Notes: a model not told the origin generated them from the letters alone. A stretch of DNA of 64,000 nucleotides from Fictibacillus arsenicus (GCF_001999465.1 NZ_MQMF01000002.1:558001-622000), one strand, 5' to 3'. Counted from the stretch's first letter, positions 8,957 through 16,774 are shown. Program-made: numbers and translations.

Positions 8957-8986
8957 TTTTCATTATGGTTAAAAGTATGTTATAAT
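8957..8986 (+). promoter_or_regulatory. Probable sigma-A promoter, extended -10
   Basis: A perfect TATAAT at 8981-8986 is preceded by TG at 8978-8979 (extended -10), with a weak -35 in the T-rich stretch near 8957-8963. It is placed to drive the receiver-domain gene at 9059. Confidence 0.5.
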
Positions 8987-9058
8987 AGTTATATTACAAA
9001 AACTTAGGGCTTTCGACTTTTCTTAGTCACCCTCCGTTCTTCGAAGGGAGTGCAAGAA

Positions 9059-9430
9059 ATGGAGAAAATCAGTGTATTTATGGATGATTACCGGAGTCCT
9101 CCAGAGGGTTATGTGTTTGTCGAGACCATCGACGAATGTATGGAACTTTTGCGAAGCTTCCACATCGAACATCTGTCATTAGATCACGATTTGATCAGTA
9201 AAACCAGAAATGGAACAATGCTCGTTCAAATGATGATTGACGAGAAACTTTTCGCAAACCGGATTACTATACACTCAGCTAATTCAGTCGCCGGAAAAGG
9301 TATGTACAACAACTTAAAACAAGCACAAAAAGATCTTATTATGCCGCCAACCATTATTGTGTCTTTGCGACCTTTACCTCTCAAATTTATCCCGCCGCGT
9401 GTTCTGCAACATTATATGGACGTCATGTAA
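9059..9430 (+). CDS. Stand-alone cyclic-phosphate-processing receiver (cREC) protein
   Basis: 123 residues. The opening ISVFMDDYRSPPEGY and the SLDHDL segment (near residue 44) match the short receiver-like family annotated as a cyclic-phosphate processing receiver domain, proposed to act on 2',3'-cyclic phosphate ends of RNA or nucleotides. The acidic pair DD near residue 9 and the DHD motif would bind metal. The start ATG at 9059 has an AGGGAG site 8 bp upstream. It is a monocistronic gene with its own promoter; no RNA-repair partner is beside it. Confidence 0.7.
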   Translation: MEKISVFMDDYRSPPEGYVFVETIDECMELLRSFHIEHLSLDHDLISKTRNGTMLVQMMIDEKLFANRITIHSANSVAGKGMYNNLKQAQKDLIMPPTIIVSLRPLPLKFIPPRVLQHYMDVM

Positions 9431-9501
9431 CTCACAAATCCCAAATTCTTTTACACAATGCTTAAATATATAAACTGAGGAAGCAGCCAGTTTTACAAAC
9501 A

Positions 9502-10299
9502 TCATAGATCACTTGGCATAGTAGCTGTTTCCTCGATTTTTACAGACCAAGAGATAATCGTCGTACTATCCCTCACACCTTTTCGTCTAACTTCTTCTAA
9601 TAACTTCCTCACACCTTCTGAAACACTTACACCTTTTAAAGTATTTTCTACCGCTTCAGGATCTGCAAACGTTACACCGTGACATTCTGTCAATCCATCT
9701 GTTGTCAGCAAAATCAGACTTTCACCTTGCCGTAATTCCTTCTTGCCGCTGCTGTAGCAAGGTATAGGCATCTCAAAGGTGTTTACCTCACCTACCCACT
9801 CGTAAAAACTTCGCTGGTTCAGCTGTCTCTCACCAAGTGCGATCAATTCCGGATGAAACACATGCAGAATACAGTCTCCGATTGAAAACCACCACAAGTA
9901 TTTATCTTTTCGAATCACGATCATACAAGCGGTTTCCCCGGTGGTTCTTCGGCATGCCTCCATAAAATCAGGTTCCTGAAAAATATCGAGAATGAAGGTA
10001 TCCATTCTTCTTAATGCCTCACCCACCGGCTGCATCAATACTCTCTGAATCCCATCCTTTTTTTTATTAAAATGATCGACCACCAGCTCAACACTTAAAG
10101 CCGTCTTATGGCCATCAAGGATCATGGTGAACTCCCAATCAGCACTTTCATCCACCCAGACCAAGCAGCCGTCTTCGTTTTTATATTGGCCGGCTGAAGA
10201 ATTCCCGCCAAACCTCCCGACTGCTATAGACCCAATCAAACTCACATCTAATTCATCTACAAAATCTTTGTCACTGCCTGCCCAGCTCAATTCATTCAT
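9502..10299 (-). CDS. PP2C-family protein phosphatase
   Basis: 265 residues. It shows divergent but recognisable PP2C landmarks in order: KNEDG (about residue 41), FTMILDGH (about 57), SIGDCILHVF (about 137), LLTTDGLTE (about 195) and RDSTTIISW near the end, together forming a metal-dependent Ser/Thr phosphatase fold. No sensor domain is attached. Its start overlaps the stop of the HIT gene by 8 bp, so the two are translated from one message and share the T-box leader. The target is unknown; a partner kinase is not nearby. Confidence 0.82.
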   Translation of the reverse strand: MNELSWAGSDKDFVDELDVSLIGSIAVGRFGGNSSAGQYKNEDGCLVWVDESADWEFTMILDGHKTALSVELVVDHFNKKKDGIQRVLMQPVGEALRRMDTFILDIFQEPDFMEACRRTTGETACMIVIRKDKYLWWFSIGDCILHVFHPELIALGERQLNQRSFYEWVGEVNTFEMPIPCYSSGKKELRQGESLILLTTDGLTECHGVTFADPEAVENTLKGVSVSEGVRKLLEEVRRKGVRDSTTIISWSVKIEETATMPSDL

Positions 10300-10747
10300 G
10301 AGGTCTTTCCTCCATATAGTTCTTTATTCGTTCACATACCTGAATGATCTCAGCGTTTTTGCCGAACGGCGCTTCGGGCCAGTCGTATACTTCCCAAGGG
10401 CCCCAGTATTCTTCAGGAGTATTTGGATATCTTGGGATGATATGCATATGAAGATGTGGAACAGAATTACCAGAAACAGCCGAGTAGATATGCTCCGCCT
10501 TTTCTGTCTCTTTTATCGCTTTACTCACACGTGCCATAATGACACCGAAAGCTTTTGCTTCGTCCATTGTCATATCCCCTAAAGAAGGAGCATGTCGCTT
10601 CAAATCAATCATAATGTGGCCAAGATAAGATGGTTTGCCACCCTTATCGATGTGCCCTACATAAATAAACTCATCTTCATAGATCTTAACGCCGGAAGTT
10701 TCTATATTCCCATTATGTTTATTGCAGATAAAACAGCTCTCACTCAT
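10292..10747 (-). CDS. HIT-family nucleotide hydrolase
   Basis: 151 residues. The histidine triad HLHMHIIP is near residue 98 and the N-terminal CFICNKHN pair of Cys suggests a structural zinc site as in many HIT proteins. HIT enzymes hydrolyse nucleoside phosphoramidates, including aminoacyl-AMP, or dinucleoside polyphosphates. The ATG at 10747 follows an AAGGGGAGAAGG site. It lies immediately after a complete T-box leader and terminator, so its expression should rise when a tRNA is uncharged, which is unusual for this family. It is translationally overlapped with the PP2C gene. Confidence 0.88.
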   Translation of the reverse strand: MSESCFICNKHNGNIETSGVKIYEDEFIYVGHIDKGGKPSYLGHIMIDLKRHAPSLGDMTMDEAKAFGVIMARVSKAIKETEKAEHIYSAVSGNSVPHLHMHIIPRYPNTPEEYWGPWEVYDWPEAPFGKNAEIIQVCERIKNYMEERPHE

Positions 10748-10765
10748 TTTCCTTCTCCCCTTTTT

Positions 10766-10808
10766 AAAAAATAAAAAGCCCATCATCTCTATAAAGAGAC
10801 GATAGGCT
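10766..10808 (-). terminator. T-box terminator hairpin
   Basis: 14-bp stem (AGCCTATCGTCTCT with AGAGATGATGGGCT, two G-U pairs) at plus 10777-10808, followed on the minus strand by TTTTATTTTTT. It is the switchable terminator of the T-box leader, ending just before the ribosome site of the HIT gene. Confidence 0.9.
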
Positions 10809-11027
10809 GATCCTAACGTGGTACCACTCTTCTTGGTTTGCGGTAAAAAACACAGACCTTCTCCAGACTCCTTCACGGGAGTTAACCGTTCAGACCTACA
10901 TATCAGCCTGACCGCTCCTAGGCGAGTTCGGGAGATCCATCGGCTGCCTTTCACCAAATCAGCAGCTCTCTACACAACAGAAAATCCTTACTACTCCTAA
11001 TCCAAGCGTTTAAATTATGGAAAACTT
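10766..11027 (-). ncRNA. T-box leader, probably leucine-specific, ahead of the HIT gene
   Basis: The minus strand from about 11027 carries a Stem I region with an AGTA box (AGGAGTAGTAAGG) facing a specifier-loop strand GAACTCGCC, then the T-box core AAGAAGAGTGGTACCACG (plus 10817-10834) and a strong terminator. The codon after GAA reads CTC, which would call tRNA-Leu. The UGGU of the antiterminator bulge predicts a discriminator A, consistent with tRNA-Leu. T-box leaders bind the matching uncharged tRNA and allow read-through. The only genes downstream are HIT and PP2C. The T-box itself is certain; the specifier assignment is less so. Confidence 0.88.
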
Positions 11028-11033
11028 TTACTA

Positions 11034-11062
11034 ATTATAGTGTGATTTGAAAATTCTGTAAA
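11034..11062 (-). promoter_or_regulatory. Sigma-A promoter of the T-box operon
   Basis: On the minus strand TTTACA (plus 11057-11062), exactly 17 bp, then TATAAT (plus 11034-11039). Transcription would begin near 11027, giving a leader of about 280 nt before the HIT start. Confidence 0.85.
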
Positions 11063-11072
11063 GAACAAAATT

Positions 11073-11486
11073 TTATTTAAGTAGCGGATTCTTAATTTCA
11101 ATCAAAGGCAATCCAGCTTCTATATAGCTTCTCATTAGCTTCCAAACAGTGTCCTCTAACCTAAACGTTTGAAAGAACAAATTTACTGTTTCTAATGGTT
11201 TTCCTTCAATAATAAGAGAAGCACTTAAGATGGCCATTATCTCATTCTCTTTTAATTGGATTATACCTTTTTCTTCAAGAACCCATTGCACATTTTTGTC
11301 CCGAAATTCATGAAAAGCCTGGGTCCAGCCTTCCATGGATTCTTCGTAACCAAAGTCAAAAATTTCACCATTTCTAATTTCACGTGCTTGATACTCAACT
11401 GAGATTATTTTTTTCATATCCTCAATCAATGAAAATTTCCAGGATTCTATATAACTCTCTAAAAATACTTGAAACGACTGACTCAT
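11073..11486 (-). CDS. Conserved protein, possibly NTF2/SnoaL-like
   Basis: 137 residues. The sequence opens SQSFQVFLESYIESWKFSLI and has alternating helices and strands with Trp residues spaced as in small NTF2/SnoaL-like folds; similar Bacillus proteins carry a vague 'flavoprotein' label. I cannot name a function. The start ATG follows GGGAGG and overlaps the stop region of the GNAT gene upstream (1 bp gap), so the two form an operon. It ends about 10 bp before the T-box promoter's -35. Confidence 0.6.
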   Translation of the reverse strand: MSQSFQVFLESYIESWKFSLIEDMKKIISVEYQAREIRNGEIFDFGYEESMEGWTQAFHEFRDKNVQWVLEEKGIIQLKENEIMAILSASLIIEGKPLETVNLFFQTFRLEDTVWKLMRSYIEAGLPLIEIKNPLLK

Positions 11487-11487
11487 A

Positions 11488-11991
11488 CTACCTCCCAGAT
11501 AAAACTTTTTGATACTTGCTATGGTTATCCGTTTCACCAATGTATTCAAAACCATTCTCAAGATAGAATTGATTCAGCCTCAGATTGTCTGCGACACAAT
11601 CCAACTTCAAATAATGCTTTTTGTTTTGATGGTGTTCTTCGATCCATTCCAACATACTTTTCCCGATTCCTTTACCCATGTATTTCGGAAAGACTGCTAA
11701 TCTATGTAAATATAAAGAATCATTCGTATCATCAACTCCAAAAATATGCTGATCCCATTCACTTTTGGTCTTTGAAAGTGTAAAGGTTCCCACCATAACA
11801 TCGTCTTTTAAAACGACGAAAGTCTCTTGGTTCTCAATAGCCTGCAGAATCTCAGAATCGTCTCCGCCCTGTAATAGATATCCCCATTGGTTGATCTCGT
11901 TGTCCTTCAGCCAATACGCGACTTCCTTTAAAAGACTCAGAATGTAATCACTATCCTTAACAGATGCCTTTATCACATCAAACCCTTTCAT
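11488..11991 (-). CDS. GNAT N-acetyltransferase
   Basis: 167 residues. Acetyl-CoA loop visible as AVFPKYMGKGIGKSMLEWI (about residues 107-125), followed by LDCVADNLRLNQFYLENGF, the usual GNAT ending. The substrate is unknown; the fold resembles small-molecule or peptide acetyltransferases rather than RimI. It is first in a two-gene operon with the downstream 137-residue protein. Confidence 0.85.
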   Translation of the reverse strand: MKGFDVIKASVKDSDYILSLLKEVAYWLKDNEINQWGYLLQGGDDSEILQAIENQETFVVLKDDVMVGTFTLSKTKSEWDQHIFGVDDTNDSLYLHRLAVFPKYMGKGIGKSMLEWIEEHHQNKKHYLKLDCVADNLRLNQFYLENGFEYIGETDNHSKYQKVLSGR

Positions 11992-12012
11992 CGGTCCACC
12001 TCCATATTTATT

Positions 12013-12371
12013 TCATACAACATGAGCGAAAAAACTGATGCAAAAAAAGCGAAAACCTCTTTTGCTATAAAACAAACCAAGGTCTCGCAGTCCTGAAACG
12101 CCTACAAATCTAACAAGATAAGATGCTAGTGGAAAGAATAGCAGAATACTAATGAACACAATAATTGTGTTTGAAAGGAAATGTGTAGTGAAATTAAAGT
12201 ACAGATTTATACGATAAAAATTAAAAATCCAATCAGGAACTTTTTCATGAACCATCCGCCTTTTACCGAAGATCATAATTTGATTAGGAGTTTCTTATTA
12301 CTAAGAAATAACACCAGCCACTCAAACAAATAGAAGTATCCAAGAATGACAAAAAAGAGACCACAATTCAC
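12013..12371 (-). pseudogene. Possible decayed membrane protein
   Basis: Two overlapping reading frames read like one broken membrane protein. From GTG 12371 a 32-codon frame encodes GLFFVILGYFYLFEWLVLF and stops at TGA 12273. An ATG overlapping that stop opens a second frame containing FLSNTIIVFISILLFFPLAS. The upstream frame has no ribosome site, and the end of the second runs through a terminator-like hairpin, so translation to 12013 is doubtful. A third frame beginning at the ATG near 12248 encodes a signal-like MKKFLIGFLIFIV that stops after 13 codons. I infer a degraded gene; it could also be non-coding. Confidence 0.3.
12042..12088 (-). terminator. Terminator-like hairpin inside the decayed membrane gene
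   Basis: On the minus strand GCGAGACCT pairs with AGGTTTTCGC (one bulge, one wobble), followed by seven T. It probably ended the original gene before its reading frame decayed. Confidence 0.55.
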
Positions 12372-12434
12372 CTTTCTGCAGCTGGTTCACTAATTCCTTT
12401 AAAGTATATAACATTATTTTACATTTTTTCAGAA

Positions 12435-12472
12435 AATAAAAAAGCAATAATTCCTAAAATGGAATTATTGCT
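12435..12472 (-). terminator. Intrinsic terminator after the LSm-like gene
   Basis: 12-bp perfect stem (12443-12454 with 12461-12472), followed on the minus strand by TTTTTTATTTT. Confidence 0.85.
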
Positions 12473-12487
12473 GATATTTAATATAGA

Positions 12488-12826
12488 TTACCACCAAAAA
12501 CGTCTAAATCTCCGGATTCCAAAAAACGGGAAACCGAAAAGCCCGAAACCAGGAAAGAAAGGACCTGCAAAGAAAGGAAAACCAAACCCTGGACCAAATC
12601 CAAATACACGCTCTGAACGGTCTTGCGTTTGCATCACCATATACATGTTTTCGTTGTCATAGCTGTGTATTTTGCCTTGATAGACTTTACCGTTTGCCAT
12701 TTCCACCTCGCAATATTGTCCTAATCTTTGCTTGCAGATGTTCATCCATTCATGATGTCCATCCTTCTTCATGTGGTAATTCTCGTTGGGCATATGATAC
12801 CCAGCGTTGTCTTTGCCGTAGTGCAA
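12488..12826 (-). CDS. LSm-like small protein with a Phe/Gly/Pro tail
   Basis: 112 residues from a TTG start set by a perfect AGGAGG 7 bp upstream. Residues 1-30 are His/Tyr/Asn-rich; residues 33-65 (QRLGQYCEVEMANGKVYQGK then IHSYDNENMYMVM) look like the SH3-like barrel of LSm or spore-coat YuzF-type proteins; the last 40 residues are low-complexity aromatic (repeats of GFG, PFF, FGF) ending in FRRFWW. The composition suggests an assembled or surface-layer role such as spore coat, but this is inference. It is a single-gene unit with a strong terminator. Confidence 0.7.
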   Translation of the reverse strand: MHYGKDNAGYHMPNENYHMKKDGHHEWMNICKQRLGQYCEVEMANGKVYQGKIHSYDNENMYMVMQTQDRSERVFGFGPGFGFPFFAGPFFPGFGLFGFPFFGIRRFRRFWW

Positions 12827-12983
12827 AAGAAAGCCTCCTAAAAAATATTCAATACATCATATTCACAAGGAGACAACTTGTTACACTCTCCCGCACCCAA
12901 AAAATTTTAACAGTATTTACATAAATCGCATACATTAATTGCATACATTTATGTACAAATATGTCTTGTCGGGAGTGGAATAC

Positions 12984-14327
12984 ATGGAATCATGCAACAC
13001 ACAGTTAACCGGAAGAGTAATCTTTAAAGGGGACCCAGGCTATAATGAAGCCGTTAAGAACTGGAACCCATATGTGAATACCTATCCTCTTGTTTTCGTT
13101 TTTGCACAAAATGCCTGCGATGTAAGCAATGCGATTAAATGGGCACGTGAGAATGATGTTCCACTAAGAGTCAGAAGTGGACGACATGCTCTAGACAAGG
13201 AGTTTAATGTTGTAAAGGGCGGACTCGTTATTGATACAAGTGACATGAATAAAGTTCATTTGGATAAAAAAAGAGGCATTGCTACTGTTCAACCAGGTAT
13301 TCGCGTTGGCCCCCTTGTAAAAGGATTGGCTCGAGAGGGTTTTATGGCAGTGTTCGGGGATAGTCCAACCGTTGGTATCGGAGGGATAACGACGGGTGGC
13401 GGATTCGGATTACTCTCACGTACGATTGGTTTAATATCAGATAACCTCCTTGCACTAGAGACCGTAGATGCAAAAGGTCGGATTCTTAAAGCCAGTCCAA
13501 CTTGCAACGAAGACTTATTTTGGGCCTCTAGAGGAGGCGGTGGTGGTACGTTTGGATACAATACGGAATATACGTTTAAAGTTCATCGTGCACCTGATAC
13601 CGCAACGGTCTTTAACATTATTTGGCCATGGGAACAGCTAGTAACGGTGTTTGAAGCTTGGCAGAATTTGCTTCCGTTTGTAGATGAGAGATTAGGCAGC
13701 TATATGGAGATCTACAGCAAAGTAAACGGATTATGTCATGTAACTGGCCTTTTCTTAGGTTCAAGACAAGAATTGATTCAAATCCTGCAACCTTTACTAA
13801 ATGCTGGAACACCTTCAGAAGTAATCATAGAAACGCTATTCTACCCAGACTGTATCGATTTCCTTGACCCACCTGAACCACCTTATGCAGATCAAAACTT
13901 TAAGTTCTCTTCGTCTTGGGCGACTAACCTTTGGCCAGAAAAACCAATTGCAGTTATGAAAAAATTTTTAGAGGAAGCACCTGGAACAGAATCCAATTTC
14001 TATTTTTCTAATTGGGGCGGTGCCATCAGCAGGGTACCAAAAGACAAAACAGCCTTCTATTGGCGAGATCCTTTATTTTATACGGAATGGAATGCAACGT
14101 GGGTTGATAAATCTGAAGAAGCTAGTAGCCTTGCATCAGTCGAAGCAGTACGTCAGCAGTTGAAACGATATACAACAGGATCCTATGTTAACGTTCCAGA
14201 CGAAAATATTCAAAATTTCGGACCCGCTTATTGGGCCACAAACTTTGAAAGACTGAAAAGAGTAAAAGCAAAATACGATCCAGAAAATATATTTAATCAT
14301 CCACAGAGTGTGCCGCCAGCATATTGA
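12984..14327 (+). CDS. FAD-linked oxidase of the berberine-bridge family
   Basis: 447 residues. An N-terminal FAD_binding_4 domain (about 30-200) contains RSGRHALD, whose His is the expected covalent flavin site of the RSGGH motif, and the nucleotide loop GIGGITTGGGFG. The C-terminal BBE segment has the NFERLKRVKAKYDPENIF signature. It resembles the Bacillus YvdP(CotQ)/YitY group, of which CotQ is a spore-coat protein; no signal peptide is present. The ATG at 12984 has GGGAG 8 bp upstream; upstream in-frame ATGs lack a site. It is monocistronic. Confidence 0.88.
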   Translation: MESCNTQLTGRVIFKGDPGYNEAVKNWNPYVNTYPLVFVFAQNACDVSNAIKWARENDVPLRVRSGRHALDKEFNVVKGGLVIDTSDMNKVHLDKKRGIATVQPGIRVGPLVKGLAREGFMAVFGDSPTVGIGGITTGGGFGLLSRTIGLISDNLLALETVDAKGRILKASPTCNEDLFWASRGGGGGTFGYNTEYTFKVHRAPDTATVFNIIWPWEQLVTVFEAWQNLLPFVDERLGSYMEIYSKVNGLCHVTGLFLGSRQELIQILQPLLNAGTPSEVIIETLFYPDCIDFLDPPEPPYADQNFKFSSSWATNLWPEKPIAVMKKFLEEAPGTESNFYFSNWGGAISRVPKDKTAFYWRDPLFYTEWNATWVDKSEEASSLASVEAVRQQLKRYTTGSYVNVPDENIQNFGPAYWATNFERLKRVKAKYDPENIFNHPQSVPPAY

Positions 14328-14360
14328 AATAATTAAGTAATGAAACTTATATTAAATAAT

Positions 14361-14391
14361 AATAGCACTGCAGTTCAGATGCAGTGCTATT
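14361..14391 (+). terminator. Hairpin after the FAD oxidase gene
   Basis: 12-bp stem (14361-14372 with 14380-14391). The U-tract is weak on the plus strand (TCTCACTT) and slightly better on the minus strand, so efficiency is uncertain. Confidence 0.6.
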
Positions 14392-14636
14392 CTCACTTAA
14401 AAATATGTTAGATGACAGTTTAAAGCCTAAAATAAGGATCATCATTATCAACGGAAAAAATATTTTTCTTCAACAATATCAAAACCATTCATAAAAAGTA
14501 TAACAATTAAAGATGTAATAATTAGTGTTATAAAAGAAGTGATTGGATACACCAATGATCTCTGCAGTGTTACAGCACCTCCATATCATCATACAATTCT
14601 TTACTCAATACCCCTCCAGGTTTGTTGATAAAATCA
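14392..14636. other. Intergenic stretch with no feature recognised
   Basis: AT-rich sequence between the oxidase hairpin and the convergent PPOX gene. A 37-codon minus frame exists but has no ribosome site and no family resemblance. No RNA motif or repeat was recognised. Confidence 0.5.
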
Positions 14637-15269
14637 TTAATAAAGCTTATTCTTATAACCATCTAACAAGGCTTCTGCAACTACATCTGCTGTCATTCCA
14701 GGAAGGTTCACATGATCTGCTAGTATCTTTGCCGGATTCGGTAATTCCTCTTTAGCCGGCCACATTTCAGGTTCCCAAAGCCCCGAACGCTTTAAGGCCT
14801 TTCCGCAATGCATGAAACATTGCTCTACTTTTACAACGATTCCGAGCAACGGTGCTTTCCCGTTAACCGCCATTTTTTCTAAAATATCTTCATCGCGAAT
14901 TATTGTAGCTTCCCCATTTATTCGAAGCGTTTCCCCCATACCAGGTATGAGAAAAAGCAAACCCACTCTCGGATTCTCAATGATGTTGAACATCGAATCG
15001 ACACGCTTGTTCCCCGGGCGATCAGGGATGATGAGGTGCTGATTATCTAATACATATACAAATCCAGGCGCGTCACCTCGAGGCGAGCTATCACAGTTTC
15101 CTGCAGCATCTGACGTGGCAAGTACTAAGAATGGGGACTTCCCTATGAATTCTTTGCAATGCTCATCGATAGTAGAAATCACTTTGTTTTGCCCTCTAAG
15201 ACTTGGGCTTCCTAACATATTTCTTAATTCTTCCTGGCTTGTAATACACTCTTTATAATTCATCATCAT
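14637..15269 (-). CDS. PPOX-class flavoprotein (MSMEG_1061-like)
   Basis: About 210 residues. The core follows the FMN-dependent pyridoxamine-phosphate-oxidase fold: FLVLATSDAAGNCDSSPRGD (about 52-71), then DRPGNKRVDSMFNI and VGLLFLIPGMGETLRING, and a C-terminal MHCGKALKRSGLW. That combination is typical of the MSMEG_1061 subgroup, whose substrate is unknown. Several ATG codons cluster at the start; the first after the GGTGA site is taken. It is the last gene of a probable four-gene minus-strand run. Confidence 0.82.
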   Translation of the reverse strand: MMMNYKECITSQEELRNMLGSPSLRGQNKVISTIDEHCKEFIGKSPFLVLATSDAAGNCDSSPRGDAPGFVYVLDNQHLIIPDRPGNKRVDSMFNIIENPRVGLLFLIPGMGETLRINGEATIIRDEDILEKMAVNGKAPLLGIVVKVEQCFMHCGKALKRSGLWEPEMWPAKEELPNPAKILADHVNLPGMTADVVAEALLDGYKNKLY

Positions 15270-15288
15270 AAAAAATGTCACCGTCCGT

Positions 15289-15564
15289 TTACTTTATTGA
15301 AGCTCGATGAACTTCATCTTTTTTTACATAAATATCGTACTGTGTATTGTCGTTAAATGAACGATAGAAATTAATCCGAGATGGAATTTCAACTTTATAA
15401 TTAACGCCTTTAGCTTTTAACTCGGAAACGACTTTAAAATAGTTTTCTTGTCCAAAGGCTGTATAGAAAAGTTTCCACTTTCGATTTAAATACATTTTTA
15501 TAAATGAACCGATAATAATACCACCTAGGACGATAATTAGATAGGCCCAACCAATACCTGGCAT
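15289..15564 (-). CDS. Small single-pass membrane protein
   Basis: 91 residues. The N-terminal hydrophobic helix AYLIIVLGGIIIGSFIKMYL (residues 7-26) is followed by a basic cytoplasmic domain of about 65 residues with alternating beta-strand character (VNYKVEIPSRINFYRSF). No family recognised. It lies 20 bp downstream of the next membrane gene, on the same strand. Confidence 0.65.
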   Translation of the reverse strand: MPGIGWAYLIIVLGGIIIGSFIKMYLNRKWKLFYTAFGQENYFKVVSELKAKGVNYKVEIPSRINFYRSFNDNTQYDIYVKKDEVHRASIK

Positions 15565-15584
15565 CTTGAACGCTCTCCCTTCAT

Positions 15585-16310
15585 CTACAATCCATCATGA
15601 CTTTGATCATAAAGCGTTGACGATCCGCGCTCAACTATATAGGAGATCGACCATGGCCCGCCTGCATCTTCATACTTCCACGTTTCAGTAAAAGTTACGA
15701 TGTACACTTCATTCCCAATTTTTTCAACACTTGTTTCTCTAGTAGCAATTCCAACCGTTATAATGCCTTCTTCTTTCGGAAACTTATTAATGATCGTTCC
15801 TTTTCCTGACGTTACAAACTCAACAGCATCCTCTGCTGTAAATGGCGGCCGGTCTGGAGTTATGAAGCTGAGGATAGACCATGTCATCATAAATAGAGCA
15901 ATCGGAGTGAGCATGAGCATCAAGGTTGGTTTATCTTTTTTTATACGATGAAGAATCCACCTGTCGATGAGTGAATAAAGAAGTGCTGCCGCAACACCGA
16001 ACACAGCAAGAATTGGAGCTTCAAACATGATCAGACCAAAAACACCGTGTAGCAAAATGTAAATTAGGGTGTTAATTTTGAACCATCTGTTCATAACGAA
16101 CTCAATTATGGCCGACACCAATGATCCATAAACGAGTATGATGACTCCTCCATACGTGCCATAAAGCATTGCGGCTGCTAAAAAAGCTTCTCCATAATCA
16201 GATGTTCCGCCAACATCATCATATATGGATATGCTAGCTAGAATCATTGCCAAAGTGATTGCTGTTACAATCGAAGCCATCATTTTTCTTTGGAAGAATT
16301 TTTTTTGCAA
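15585..16310 (-). CDS. Multi-pass membrane protein of unknown function
   Basis: About 241 residues with five predicted membrane segments between residues 10 and 160 (for example ASIVTAITLAMILASISI, GVIILVYGSLVSAIIEFVM, LMLMLTPIALFMMTW), then an extracytoplasmic domain of about 85 residues. A TTG at 16310, 8 bp after AGAGGGGG, is the likely start; the frame is open further upstream into the GNAT gene, but without a site. No family recognised. Probably co-transcribed with the GNAT gene upstream and the small membrane gene downstream. Confidence 0.68.
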   Translation of the reverse strand: MQKKFFQRKMMASIVTAITLAMILASISIYDDVGGTSDYGEAFLAAAMLYGTYGGVIILVYGSLVSAIIEFVMNRWFKINTLIYILLHGVFGLIMFEAPILAVFGVAAALLYSLIDRWILHRIKKDKPTLMLMLTPIALFMMTWSILSFITPDRPPFTAEDAVEFVTSGKGTIINKFPKEEGIITVGIATRETSVEKIGNEVYIVTFTETWKYEDAGGPWSISYIVERGSSTLYDQSHDGL

Positions 16311-16324
16311 GTGCTGAACCCCCT

Positions 16325-16774
16325 CTATTGATCTCTCAACTTCCACTTCAGCATCTTTTCATCTGTACTTGTTCTATCAAACCCTAGTTTTTCTAAAACT
16401 TTTACTGAAGCGATATTGTCTTCTAAACATTCTGCGACAACTTTGAATACGAGATTCGTAGATAACGCCCACTTTATGATTTCATTAACCGCTTCTTTCG
16501 CATAGCCTTTCCCTTGAGCTGAAGGAATGATGCCATAACCGATTTCAACCGTATGATCCACCGGTTTTCCTTTGAATCCGATATCTCCAACAATCTTCCC
16601 ACTCTCTTTTTCAATCACAAACCAAACGCCCCAGCCAAGCAGACTTTTATCCTTTTGTAACTTCTCAAGATAACTTTTTATAAAGCCATGAATCTTGTAA
16701 TCTTCGGGTGAAAGCTTTTCAATAAGCTGGTGATCAACAGGTACGATCGTGAGTCTTTCTGTTTCTAGTTTCAT
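16325..16774 (-). CDS. GNAT N-acetyltransferase, RimJ/RimL type
   Basis: 149 residues. It begins KLETERLTIVPVDHQLI, the usual RimJ/L opening, and has the acetyl-CoA loop GYGIIPSAQGKGYAKEAV (about residues 88-105) and CLEDNIASVKVLEKLGF near the end. The substrate is unknown. It probably heads the small minus-strand operon that contains the membrane protein, the small membrane protein and the PPOX flavoprotein. Confidence 0.85.
   Translation of the reverse strand: MKLETERLTIVPVDHQLIEKLSPEDYKIHGFIKSYLEKLQKDKSLLGWGVWFVIEKESGKIVGDIGFKGKPVDHTVEIGYGIIPSAQGKGYAKEAVNEIIKWALSTNLVFKVVAECLEDNIASVKVLEKLGFDRTSTDEKMLKWKLRDQ

Noticed and set aside
9000-9058. Riboswitch-like hairpin before the cREC gene
   Set aside because: Only a 4-bp CCCT/AGGG pairing around the ribosome site could be drawn and no conserved class motif is present.
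9475-9535. Terminator between the cREC and PP2C genes
   Set aside because: A GAGGAA/TTCCTC stem can be drawn, but it has a large loop, a mismatch and no U-run, and partly lies in the PP2C coding end.
14470-14590. 37-codon minus-strand frame in the 14.4-kb intergenic region
   Set aside because: No ribosome site, high AT-biased random composition and no recognisable segment.
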